From: Phenylobacterium sp. | Lineage (GTDB): Bacteria > Pseudomonadota > Alphaproteobacteria > Caulobacterales > Caulobacteraceae | Direction of reading: 5' to 3' | Assembly (NCBI RefSeq): GCF_030693625.1 | Contig: NZ_JAUYAF010000058.1 | Coordinates: 1-60,161 of the forward strand | DNA: 60,161 nt | In this document: one piece after another, positions 44,482 to 51,689 of the stretch | Numbering within the stretch: position 1 is the first letter of the stretch | Layout of the letters: each line of letters begins with the position of its first letter | Translations under genes and position numbers: made by a program | Notes under the pieces: generated by a model | Database searches by the model: none | What the model saw: only the letters and a program-made list of their open reading frames with translations | Told to the model about the DNA's origin: nothing

Positions 44482-45192
44482 ATGAACCGGTTGATCCTCG
44501 CCGGCGCCGCGGCGCTCGTCGCCACGGGCGCACTCACCACCACGGCGGTCGTGGCCAAGGAGAAGTCCAAGACCACCTTCTTCATCACCAGCGTGGGCCC
44601 CGGCAAGGGCGGCGACCTGGGGGGCCTGAAGGGCGCCGACGCCTGGTGCCAGAAGCTGGCGACGCAGGCCGGGATCGGCGACCATGCCTGGCGCGCCTAC
44701 CTCTCGGCCACCGACGCCAAGGGCAAGGCGATCCACGCCCGCGACCGCATCGGCAAGGGCCCGTGGTTCAACGCCAAGGGCGTGCAGATCGCCTCCAGCC
44801 TGGATGACCTGCACAGCGAAGGGGCGCTCACAAGCAAGGCCAATTCCCTTGATGAGAAGGGAAACCCCGTCAAGGGCCGCGGCGACAGCCCCAACCAGCA
44901 TGACATCATGACCGGCTCGCTGGCCGACGGCCGCCTGGCCCCGCCGGTGGCCTCGCCCCTGCCCGCCAACGCGCCCGCCGGAACCCCGGCCCCGGTCGCC
45001 CCGCCGAACCTGACCTGCAACAACTGGACGTCCTCGGGCGAGAGCCGGACCATGGTCGGCCACCACGACCGCATCGGCGGCGGCCAGAACCCCACCTCCT
45101 GGAACTCCGCCCACCAGACCCGCAGCTGTTCGCAGCCCGACCTGGTGTCGACGGGCGGCGCGGGCCTCTTCTACTGCTTCGCGGCTAAGTAG
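44482..45192 (+). CDS. Secreted endostatin/C-type-lectin-like protein
   Basis: 236 residues with a signal peptide (MNRLILAGAAALVATGAL). The mature part resembles the collagen XVIII endostatin/C-type lectin-like fold: FFITSVGPGKGGDLGGLKGADAWC, HAWRAYLSATDA, RDRIGKGPWFNAKG, then TCNNWTSSGES and a C-terminal GGAGLFYCFA. Four cysteines could form two disulphides. A Pro/Ala linker (about 158-178) splits the domain. GGGAGG precedes the ATG. Surface binding of sugars or matrix is plausible but unproven. Its end overlaps the convergent hydrolase by 8 bases. Confidence 0.72.
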   Translation: MNRLILAGAAALVATGALTTTAVVAKEKSKTTFFITSVGPGKGGDLGGLKGADAWCQKLATQAGIGDHAWRAYLSATDAKGKAIHARDRIGKGPWFNAKGVQIASSLDDLHSEGALTSKANSLDEKGNPVKGRGDSPNQHDIMTGSLADGRLAPPVASPLPANAPAGTPAPVAPPNLTCNNWTSSGESRTMVGHHDRIGGGQNPTSWNSAHQTRSCSQPDLVSTGGAGLFYCFAAK

Positions 45193-46141
45193 GCGGCAGG
45201 CTCGCGAGGAACGCCTTCAGATCGGCCGCCGAGCGGTCCGGGATCTGCTCCATCGGCACGTGGCCGACGCCAGGATAGGTGATGAGCTTGGCGCCCGGGA
45301 TGGCGCTGGCCAACCCACGTCCGGCGGCCACGTCGATCACCGTGTCGGCCTCGCCGTGCATCACCAGGGTCGGGGTCTTGATGGTGGCGAAGACCGACCG
45401 GTCGACCCTCCGCTGCGGGCCGTCGCGGCCCGACGTCAGGATCGCCCGGTGACCCGGCGCGAGCGCCAGCTCCACGTAACGGTCGACCACGGCCGGCGTC
45501 ACGACGGCCTCGTCCACATAGGCCGACTTCAGCCCCCGCGTGGCCAGCGGCCGAGGGTTGATGTTGCGCAGCAGGGCGCGGCCGGCCGGATTGCCCAGCA
45601 GCTTGAACACCACCGGCGGCTTCTCATTTCCCTTGTCCTCACGCGGCCAGCCGGCGGCGTCCACCAGCACCAGCCCGTTCAGCCGCTCGGGATGGGCCAG
45701 CGCATAGGCCCAGGACACCCCGCCCCCCATGGAGTTTCCGACGATCACGAACCGGTCGGCCTTCAGGCGCCGCGTCAGTTCGTCCACCACCGCCACATTG
45801 GTCGCCTGGGCCGCCACATAGCCCTCCGGCGCCCGCGTCAGTCCGTGGCCGGGCAGGTCCAGGCTGATGACCCGGTAGTCGGGCGCCAGTCGCGTCACCC
45901 ACGGCTCCCAGGTGTGAAGCGAGGCCGCGAACCCATGCACCAGCACCACGGCCGGCCCATCGGCCCTGCCCTGGTCGCGGTAGTGGACGCGCAGCTCACC
46001 GGGCAGGTCCATGTAGTGCGAGGCTGGCCCGCCATACTTGGCCTCCAGCACCGGATAGGGGATGTCCTTGGCGGTCAGGGCGCATCCGGCCAGGGTCAGG
46101 CCTGCCGCGACCACCACCAGTATTCCGACAACCCACTTCAT
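45185..46141 (-). CDS. Alpha/beta-hydrolase lipoprotein
   Basis: 318 residues. The N-terminus is a lipoprotein signal peptide with lipobox LAGC (C20), so the enzyme is membrane-anchored outside the cytoplasm. The fold is complete: VVLVHGFAASLHTWEPW (oxyanion), DLPGHGLTRAP, nucleophile elbow IVGNSMGGG, Asp in GEADTVIDV and His in GVGHVPMEQ. It resembles meta-cleavage hydrolases and lipases; the substrate is unknown. It is followed by two tandem palindromes upstream of its start. Confidence 0.88.
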   Translation of the reverse strand: MKWVVGILVVVAAGLTLAGCALTAKDIPYPVLEAKYGGPASHYMDLPGELRVHYRDQGRADGPAVVLVHGFAASLHTWEPWVTRLAPDYRVISLDLPGHGLTRAPEGYVAAQATNVAVVDELTRRLKADRFVIVGNSMGGGVSWAYALAHPERLNGLVLVDAAGWPREDKGNEKPPVVFKLLGNPAGRALLRNINPRPLATRGLKSAYVDEAVVTPAVVDRYVELALAPGHRAILTSGRDGPQRRVDRSVFATIKTPTLVMHGEADTVIDVAAGRGLASAIPGAKLITYPGVGHVPMEQIPDRSAADLKAFLASLPPT

Positions 46142-46199
46142 GCCTGCCTCCCCGTTTCGGGCAGCAGGCCAGATTGACCCCTGGTCAGGTCAACGCCCC

Positions 46200-46251
46200 T
46201 AGAGCGCGTCGGGGTTAAGTGGACGCCGGTTAACCCGTCCGACGCGCTCTA
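46200..46251. repeat. Palindromic intergenic repeat, unit 1
   Basis: Arms TAGAGCGCGTCGG (46200-46212) and CCGACGCGCTCTA (46239-46251) are perfect 13-bp inverted repeats, extended internally by GGTTAA (46213-46218) and TTAACC (46230-46235). Its ends TAGAGC/GCTCTA match unit 2, nine bases away. Confidence 0.75.
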
Positions 46252-46260
46252 TCTTTGGAT

Positions 46261-46313
46261 TAGAGCCCTTTTTGAACGGGTCAGATGATTCCATCTGACC
46301 CTAAATGGCTCTA
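46261..46313. repeat. Palindromic intergenic repeat, unit 2
   Basis: Outer arms TAGAGCC (46261-46267) and GGCTCTA (46307-46313), inner arms GGGTCAGATG (46278-46287) and CATCTGACCC (46292-46301) around a 4-base loop. The right end includes the stop codon of the I78 lipoprotein gene, so the palindrome supplies that gene's stop and probably its terminator. Confidence 0.78.
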
Positions 46314-46628
46314 GCCGCACCTAACCTCTTTCACGATGCCGGTCTGGGCGTCGTAGTAGAAGTTCAGCCGCCGGGCGCTGTAGTCCATGGTCACCGGGCA
46401 GGTGGTGCAGGCCACCCGCTGCAGGGCCGGCAGCACCGGGATCGGAATCTCGCTGCGCGGACGCCCGACATACTTCTGCGCCTCGGCCGCCCCGCACTGG
46501 TCGGCGGGCGGCGGCGGGGGCGGCGGCGGACGATAGGACGGCGGCGGCGGAGACGGGGCTGGCGCGTCGCTGGCGCAGGCGCTCATCAGCAGCAGCGCGG
46601 CCGCGCCCGCCAGGATCTTGATCTTCAT
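46311..46628 (-). CDS. Lipoprotein with I78-family peptidase inhibitor domain
   Basis: 105 residues. Lipoprotein signal peptide ending LLLMSAC (lipobox cysteine about 18), a proline-only linker (about 25-43), then an I78 inhibitor domain: DQCGAAEAQKYVGRPRSEIP and TTCPVTMDYSARRLNFYYD ending VRCG, the signature of this family. It should inhibit serine proteases at the cell envelope. Its start overlaps the holC stop (ATGA). The stop lies in a palindromic repeat. Confidence 0.87.
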   Translation of the reverse strand: MKIKILAGAAALLLMSACASDAPAPSPPPPSYRPPPPPPPPADQCGAAEAQKYVGRPRSEIPIPVLPALQRVACTTCPVTMDYSARRLNFYYDAQTGIVKEVRCG

Positions 46629-47080
46629 GCCTGTTTCTCCCAACCGCGAGCCTGCTGCTTCCAGTACGACGCCGGCAGGCCCTTGGCCTTCACCGACTTC
46701 CATTGGCGGCGCGCCGTAGCCAGGGCCTCCTCGTCGCCGCCGTCGAACAAGACCACGCACCGGGTATAGTCGCCAAGCTCGCCCGGTTCGGCGCCGTCCA
46801 CGAGGAACAGGGCGTCGGCCGCGTTCAGGTTCTCGTCGCTGGTGGTGAGCAGGATCGGCTGCCGCGCCGCGCCCGGCTCATCGGCGGGCGCATGGGGCAG
46901 GAAGCTCTCGTCGCGATAGGCCCACAGCCAGCCGTCCAGATGCTCCACCCGCTCGCTCCTGGTGGCCCGCACGATCGCCTTCCAGCCTCGCGCCAGGGTC
47001 TTTTCCAGCAGCTCGGGCAGGGCCTGGTCCAGGCTCGTGCGCTCCAGGTGATAGAACCAGACCTCGCAGGGATCAGCCAT
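46625..47080 (-). CDS. holC: DNA polymerase III subunit chi
   Basis: 151 residues. HolC links the clamp loader to SSB. The N-terminus CEVWFYHLERTSLDQALPELLEKTLARGWKAIVRA and HLDGWLWAYRDESFLPHAPADE (about 47-68), followed by QPILLTTSDENLNAADALFLVDGA, match the family. It overlaps the upstream hydrolase gene by 8 bases and the lipoprotein gene by 4. In many alphaproteobacteria holC sits next to pepA, as it nearly does here. Confidence 0.93.
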   Translation of the reverse strand: MADPCEVWFYHLERTSLDQALPELLEKTLARGWKAIVRATRSERVEHLDGWLWAYRDESFLPHAPADEPGAARQPILLTTSDENLNAADALFLVDGAEPGELGDYTRCVVLFDGGDEEALATARRQWKSVKAKGLPASYWKQQARGWEKQA

Positions 47081-47762
47081 GGTCGCCCCGCACCAGGTTC
47101 ACCAGGGCGCTCGCCACCTCGTCGGCATGGGTCATCATGGCCAGATGATGCCGCGCCAGCCGCAGGGTGGGAATACCCTGCTCGCGGGCGACCCGCGCCT
47201 CGTCCTCATAGGCCTTGGAGAGCCGCAGATAGGCCCAGCCGACGCCGTCTGGCAGGTCCAGGTCCGGCGCGGTCTCTTCCAGATAGGCCAGCGGCGTCGG
47301 GGTCAGTTCGGAAACGAAGCGCTCCCGCGTCTCGCCCTCCGGCAGGGTCGCCGCCAGGGCGCCGGGCGGGAACCACTGGTCCCAGGCCGGAACCTCCCCG
47401 TCCGTCACCTTGGCCCGCAGCGAGTCGCCAAGCACCGGAGAGGCGGTCTCGAACCAGGTCCGTCCCGGATGCGGCAGGATGGCGTCCACGAAGATCACCT
47501 GGCTCACCCCGCCCTTCGCCGACGCAACCACGGAGGCCGCCAGCGACCCCGCGCCGGAGTGGACCACCAGCACGACGGGATGCATCTGGGCGATCTGCTC
47601 GGCCACCCTGGCCGCCAGGGCCGGATAGTAGGGCGGCTCGGCCGCGCCCCAGGCCGGCAGCCTCGGCGCCGCGGCCCAGATTCCCCGCGCCGCGAAATCC
47701 CCCACCACGGCCCGCCAGCAGCTCGCGCCCACCAGCGGGCTATGCAGCAGCGCGAACCGCAC
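47073..47762 (-). CDS. Alpha/beta-fold hydrolase
   Basis: 229 residues. The elbow is VVHSGAGSLAA (G-x-S-x-G replaced by H-S-G-A-G form), with HSPLVGASCWRAV near the start and late RHHLAMMTHADE giving a histidine. It lacks a signal peptide. GTG 47762 is the start. It sits between pepA (9-base gap) and holC (8-base overlap) and appears part of a pepA operon. Substrate unknown. Confidence 0.75.
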   Translation of the reverse strand: MRFALLHSPLVGASCWRAVVGDFAARGIWAAAPRLPAWGAAEPPYYPALAARVAEQIAQMHPVVLVVHSGAGSLAASVVASAKGGVSQVIFVDAILPHPGRTWFETASPVLGDSLRAKVTDGEVPAWDQWFPPGALAATLPEGETRERFVSELTPTPLAYLEETAPDLDLPDGVGWAYLRLSKAYEDEARVAREQGIPTLRLARHHLAMMTHADEVASALVNLVRGDHG

Positions 47763-47771
47763 GGCGGGTGA

Positions 47772-49229
47772 TCAGCCTTCGTACTTGTCCGCCACCATGC
47801 GGTTCAGCAGCCGCACGCCGAAGCCTGTCGCGCCGTCGGGGATGGTGGGGATCGTGGACGGCTTCTTCCAGGCGGTGCCGGCGATGTCCAGGTGGGCCCA
47901 TGGCACGCCGTTGACGAAGCGCTGGATGAACATGGCCGCGGTGATGGAGCCGCCGGCCCGGCCGCCGGTGTTCTTCATGTCGGCGATCACCGAGTCGATG
48001 TTCTTGTCGTAGTGGGCGGGCAGCGGCATCCGCCACAGCGGCTCGGCCTCGCCCTCCGACGCCGCCATCAGGTTGGCGGCCAGTTCGTCATTGTTGCTGA
48101 ACAGGCCCCCGACGTCGTCGCCGAGCGCGATGATGATCGCCCCGGTCAGGGTGGCCAGGTCGACCATGAACTTCGGCTTGAACCGCTGCTGGCAGTACCA
48201 GACGGCGTCGGCCAGCACGAGGCGGCCCTCGGCGTCGGTATTGATGATTTCGATGGTCTGGCCGGACATGGAGGTCACCACGTCGCCCGGTCGCTGGGCG
48301 TTGCCGTCCGGCATGTTCTCCACCAGGCCCAGGATGCCTACCGCGTTGACCTTGGCCTTGCGCGCGGCGAGCACGTGCATAAGCCCCGACACAGCGGCCG
48401 CGCCGCCCATGTCGGTCTTCATGTGCTCCATGTTGTCGGCGGGCTTGATGCTGATGCCGCCGGTGTCGAAGCAGACCCGCTTGCCGATGAAGGCGACGGG
48501 CTGGGCGTTCTTGTCGGCCGCGCCGTTCCACTTGAGGATGGCGAGCTGGCTCTCGCGCACGCTCCCCTGCCCGACCCCCAGCAGCGAGCCCATGCCGAGC
48601 TTGGCCATCTCGGCCTCGCCCAGGATCTCGACCTCCAGGCCCAGTTCCTCCAGCTGCTTCACCCGCTTGGCGAACTCGGCGGGGTAGAGGACGTTCGGCG
48701 GCTCGGAGACCAGGTCGCGGGCGAAGGCGATGGCGTCGGCCAGCGCCGCCAGGTCGGCGAAGGCCTGGATGGCGCCGTCCACGTCGGTGGTGACGATCTC
48801 GGCCCGGGTGAGCGAGGGCTTCTTCTCGGCGGCTTCCTTGGTGCGGTACTGGTCGAACCGATAGGCGGCCAGCCGCACGCCGAAGGCGGCCTTGGCCGCC
48901 TGGGCCGCATCACCCGCCAGTTGCACCCGCAGCGTGGTCAGACCCGAGGTCTTCAAGGTGCCATAGGCGCTCGCCGCGGCGTTCTCCGCGCCCAGGCCGT
49001 CGAAGCCGTCGGCCTTGCCAGCGCCCACCAGCAGCACCCGGGCGGCGGCGGAGCCGGCCGGCGCGATCAGGTCCAGGGTCTGGCCCTTGGCGCCGGTGAA
49101 ACGGCCGCCCACCAGCGCGGCGGCGAAGGCGCCGCCCTGGGCGGTGGCGGCCTCGCCTTCGAACACCACGATCGCCAGGGCGCTCTTTTCACCAAGCGCG
49201 GCGTCGGGCGTGACGAACTGGATATCCAT
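47772..49229 (-). CDS. pepA: Leucyl aminopeptidase (cytosol aminopeptidase)
   Basis: 485 residues, M17 family. The signature NTDAEGRLVLADAVWYCQ with the metal ligands and catalytic arginine is present, together with GKRVCFDTGGISIKPADNMEHMKTDMGGAAAV (lysines and aspartates of the di-zinc site) and the C-terminal domain to ATGFGVRLLNRMVADKYEG. It trims N-terminal residues from peptides and, in some bacteria, also binds DNA. Divergent from lptF with 159 bases between starts. Confidence 0.96.
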   Translation of the reverse strand: MDIQFVTPDAALGEKSALAIVVFEGEAATAQGGAFAAALVGGRFTGAKGQTLDLIAPAGSAAARVLLVGAGKADGFDGLGAENAAASAYGTLKTSGLTTLRVQLAGDAAQAAKAAFGVRLAAYRFDQYRTKEAAEKKPSLTRAEIVTTDVDGAIQAFADLAALADAIAFARDLVSEPPNVLYPAEFAKRVKQLEELGLEVEILGEAEMAKLGMGSLLGVGQGSVRESQLAILKWNGAADKNAQPVAFIGKRVCFDTGGISIKPADNMEHMKTDMGGAAAVSGLMHVLAARKAKVNAVGILGLVENMPDGNAQRPGDVVTSMSGQTIEIINTDAEGRLVLADAVWYCQQRFKPKFMVDLATLTGAIIIALGDDVGGLFSNNDELAANLMAASEGEAEPLWRMPLPAHYDKNIDSVIADMKNTGGRAGGSITAAMFIQRFVNGVPWAHLDIAGTAWKKPSTIPTIPDGATGFGVRLLNRMVADKYEG

Positions 49230-49374
49230 GGAATTCTCTCAACTTAGCGACCCGGCGCAGCGCGCGCCCTGAACCCATCCCAGCCTGACCGTTCGTGCGG
49301 CGGTTGTGTGGCGGGGCGACGCATGGTTTAGAGCAGCTTCCCGTTGCGGGCGCGGCAAATTTGTCGGCCCGCCC

Positions 49375-49380
49375 TATATT
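49375..49380 (+). promoter_or_regulatory. Candidate -10 element of lptF (leaderless transcript)
   Basis: TATATT lies 8 bases before the lptF ATG and no Shine-Dalgarno intervenes. A -10 this close suggests transcription starting at or beside the ATG, as for leaderless mRNAs. No good -35 is seen at 16-19 bases upstream. Confidence 0.35.
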
Positions 49381-49388
49381 TCTTGCCG

Positions 49389-50528
49389 ATGCGCCTGATC
49401 GATCGATACCTGCTCCGTCAGCTCTTGGGGCCGACCGTCATGGCGACGGCGGCGCTGACGGCGGTCGCCTTGCTGTCCACCAGCCTCTCGCAGCTCGACA
49501 TCATCGTCAGCCAGCGCCAGAGCGCCCTGGTCTTCCTGCAGGTGACCCTGCTGGCCATGCCCCAGCTGATCAACATGGTCATGCCCATCGCCCTGCTGGT
49601 GGCCGCCCTGGTGGCGCTCAACCGCCTGCACGTGGAGCAGGAGATCGTCGTCTGCTTCGCCGGCGGCATGAGCCGCTGGCGGGTCATCGCCCCAGCCCTC
49701 CGGCTGGCCGCCGTCGTCACCCTCATCGCGCTCTTCATGAACCTCTGGGTCCAGCCGGCGGCCTCGCGGCAGATGCGCGAGACCCTGTTCCAGGTGCGCA
49801 CCGACCTGGCCTCGACCCTGGTCCGCGAGGGCGAGTTCACCGAGCCGGCCCCCGGCCTGACGGTCTACGCCCAGTCGGTGGACAACGGCGGCCTGATCCA
49901 CAACCTGTTCATCCACCAGACCAAGGACGACGGCGGGGCCACCACCTACACCGCCGACGAGGGCCGGGTGGTCAAGCGCGGCGACAAGCCGGTTCTGTTG
50001 ATGCGCAAGGGGTCGAACCAGGAGTTCAGCCGCACCGGTGTGCTCAACTTCCTGTCCTTCGACGAGTACGTCTTTGACCTCTCCACCTTCCTGGCGAGTG
50101 ACGAACTGATCCACTACAAGCCGTCGGACCGCTACCTGCACGAGCTGTTCTTCCCGGACCTGGAGCAGGCCTGGGAAAAGCAGAACCGCGACAAGATGCT
50201 GGCGGAGGGCAACGCCCGCCTGACCACGCCGCTGTACAACCTCACCTTCATGAGCTTCGCCCTCCTGGCCATCATTGGCGGCGGCTTCTCGCGCCTCGGT
50301 TACGGCCGGCGCATCGCGGTCATTGGCGGGGCGGCGGTCGCAGTCCGCATCCTGGGCTTCATCGTCCAGGCCGCCAGCGAGTCCGAGCCCTGGGTCAATG
50401 TCCTGCAGTACGTCGTGCCCCTGGGGGCCATGGGCCTGGCCCTGCGGGGCATCTTCAAGCAGCCGGTCAGCCGCTACATCGACATGCGCAAGCGCCCCGC
50501 CTCCATCGCCGGGCTGAAGACCGCATGA
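49389..50528 (+). CDS. lptF: LPS export ABC transporter permease LptF
   Basis: 379 residues, one half of the LptFG permease in the inner membrane. It has the YjgP/YjgQ layout: three N-terminal membrane helices (about 14-35, 57-80, 105-125), a periplasmic beta-jellyroll (about 130-270) and three C-terminal helices (about 295-365). It opens RLIDRYLLRQLLGPTVMATAA and carries MPQLINMVMPIALLVAAL and CFAGGMSRWRVI (coupling helix). ATG 49389 is used, preferred to a 15-codon extension. It overlaps lptG by 4 bases. Confidence 0.93.
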   Translation: MRLIDRYLLRQLLGPTVMATAALTAVALLSTSLSQLDIIVSQRQSALVFLQVTLLAMPQLINMVMPIALLVAALVALNRLHVEQEIVVCFAGGMSRWRVIAPALRLAAVVTLIALFMNLWVQPAASRQMRETLFQVRTDLASTLVREGEFTEPAPGLTVYAQSVDNGGLIHNLFIHQTKDDGGATTYTADEGRVVKRGDKPVLLMRKGSNQEFSRTGVLNFLSFDEYVFDLSTFLASDELIHYKPSDRYLHELFFPDLEQAWEKQNRDKMLAEGNARLTTPLYNLTFMSFALLAIIGGGFSRLGYGRRIAVIGGAAVAVRILGFIVQAASESEPWVNVLQYVVPLGAMGLALRGIFKQPVSRYIDMRKRPASIAGLKTA

Positions 50529-51628
50529 TCGGGACGGGCCGCCTCGAACGCTACGTGCTGCTCCGCACCTTCACCGGCGTCGGCGCCGCGCTCGCCGTCA
50601 TCTCGGCGGTGATCCTGCTGGTGCAGTTCGTCGACCTGTCGCGCTCGGTGGGGGTCCGCGCCGATGTCGGCGTGGCCCAGCTCTTCGGCCTCACCCTGCT
50701 CAAGGCGCCGGCCCTCATCCTGCTGCTGCTGCCTTTCGTCTTCCTGGCCGGCGGCATCAGCGCCTATGTCGGTCTCAACCGCTCCAGCGAACTTGTCGCC
50801 ATGCGGGCCGCGGGGATTTCGGCCTGGCGCTTCGTCCTGCCCTCGGCGGCGGCGGCCTTCGTCGTCGGCGTCTTCGCCGTCACCGCCTTCAACCCCCTGG
50901 CCTCGGCCCTCAGCGCCCGCTTCGAGGCCGACCGCGCGGGCCTGATGGAAAACTACCTGACCGACGCGCCCAAGGAGGTCTGGCTGCGCCAGGGCGACGA
51001 CCGCAACCAGATCGTCATCCACGCCAAGGCGCGCGAGGCGGTGGCGGGAAGGGTCTTGCTCAAGGGGGTCTCCCTCTTCGTCTACCAGAAGAACAAGGAC
51101 GGCCTGCCCGAGTTCAAGCGCCGGCTGGAGGCCGCCGAGGCCGAGCTGCTGCCGGGCTTCTGGAAACTCACCGATGTGCGTGAGGCCACGGCGGGCGAGA
51201 GCTCGGTGCGGTCCGACTCGCTGTCGATCCGCTCCACGCTGGATTCCGAATCGGCCATGGAGCGGTTCGCCTCCCCCGACGCCATCGCCTTCTGGCGGCT
51301 TCCCGCCGCTATCAACCAGACCGAGCAGGCCGGCTTCTCCGCCGATGGCTATCGGCTGCGCTTCCAGCAGCTCCTGGCCACGCCCCTGCTCTTCGCCGCC
51401 ATGTCGGTGCTGGCCGCCGCCTTTTCCCTCAGGCTGGCCCGCCTGGGCGGGCTTGGCGGCCTGGCCGGGGCCGGAGTGGCCATCGGTTTCATCTTCTTTT
51501 TCTTCAACGAATTCTCCGGCGCCCTGGCCGATGCGGAGATCATTCCGCTCTACGCCGCCGCCTGGGCGCCGCCCGTGGTCGCCCTGCTGTCCGGGCTGAC
51601 CTTGCTCTGCTACACCGAAGACGGTTGA
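50525..51628 (+). CDS. lptG: LPS export ABC transporter permease LptG
   Basis: 367 residues, partner of LptF with the same topology. LERYVLLRTFTGVGAALAVI opens it, with a coupling-helix region SELVAMRAAGISAWRF (about 87-102), a periplasmic domain (about 135-270) and C-terminal helices. It moves LPS from the inner leaflet towards the Lpt bridge, driven by LptB (not in this window). ATGA overlap with lptF; lptD follows after 61 bases. Confidence 0.92.
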   Translation: MIGTGRLERYVLLRTFTGVGAALAVISAVILLVQFVDLSRSVGVRADVGVAQLFGLTLLKAPALILLLLPFVFLAGGISAYVGLNRSSELVAMRAAGISAWRFVLPSAAAAFVVGVFAVTAFNPLASALSARFEADRAGLMENYLTDAPKEVWLRQGDDRNQIVIHAKAREAVAGRVLLKGVSLFVYQKNKDGLPEFKRRLEAAEAELLPGFWKLTDVREATAGESSVRSDSLSIRSTLDSESAMERFASPDAIAFWRLPAAINQTEQAGFSADGYRLRFQQLLATPLLFAAMSVLAAAFSLRLARLGGLGGLAGAGVAIGFIFFFFNEFSGALADAEIIPLYAAAWAPPVVALLSGLTLLCYTEDG

Positions 51629-51689
51629 ATCGTTGGCGTTCCCCGCTATCCATCCGCCAACAGTCGCCCGGAGGGGGTTTCCTAGCTTC

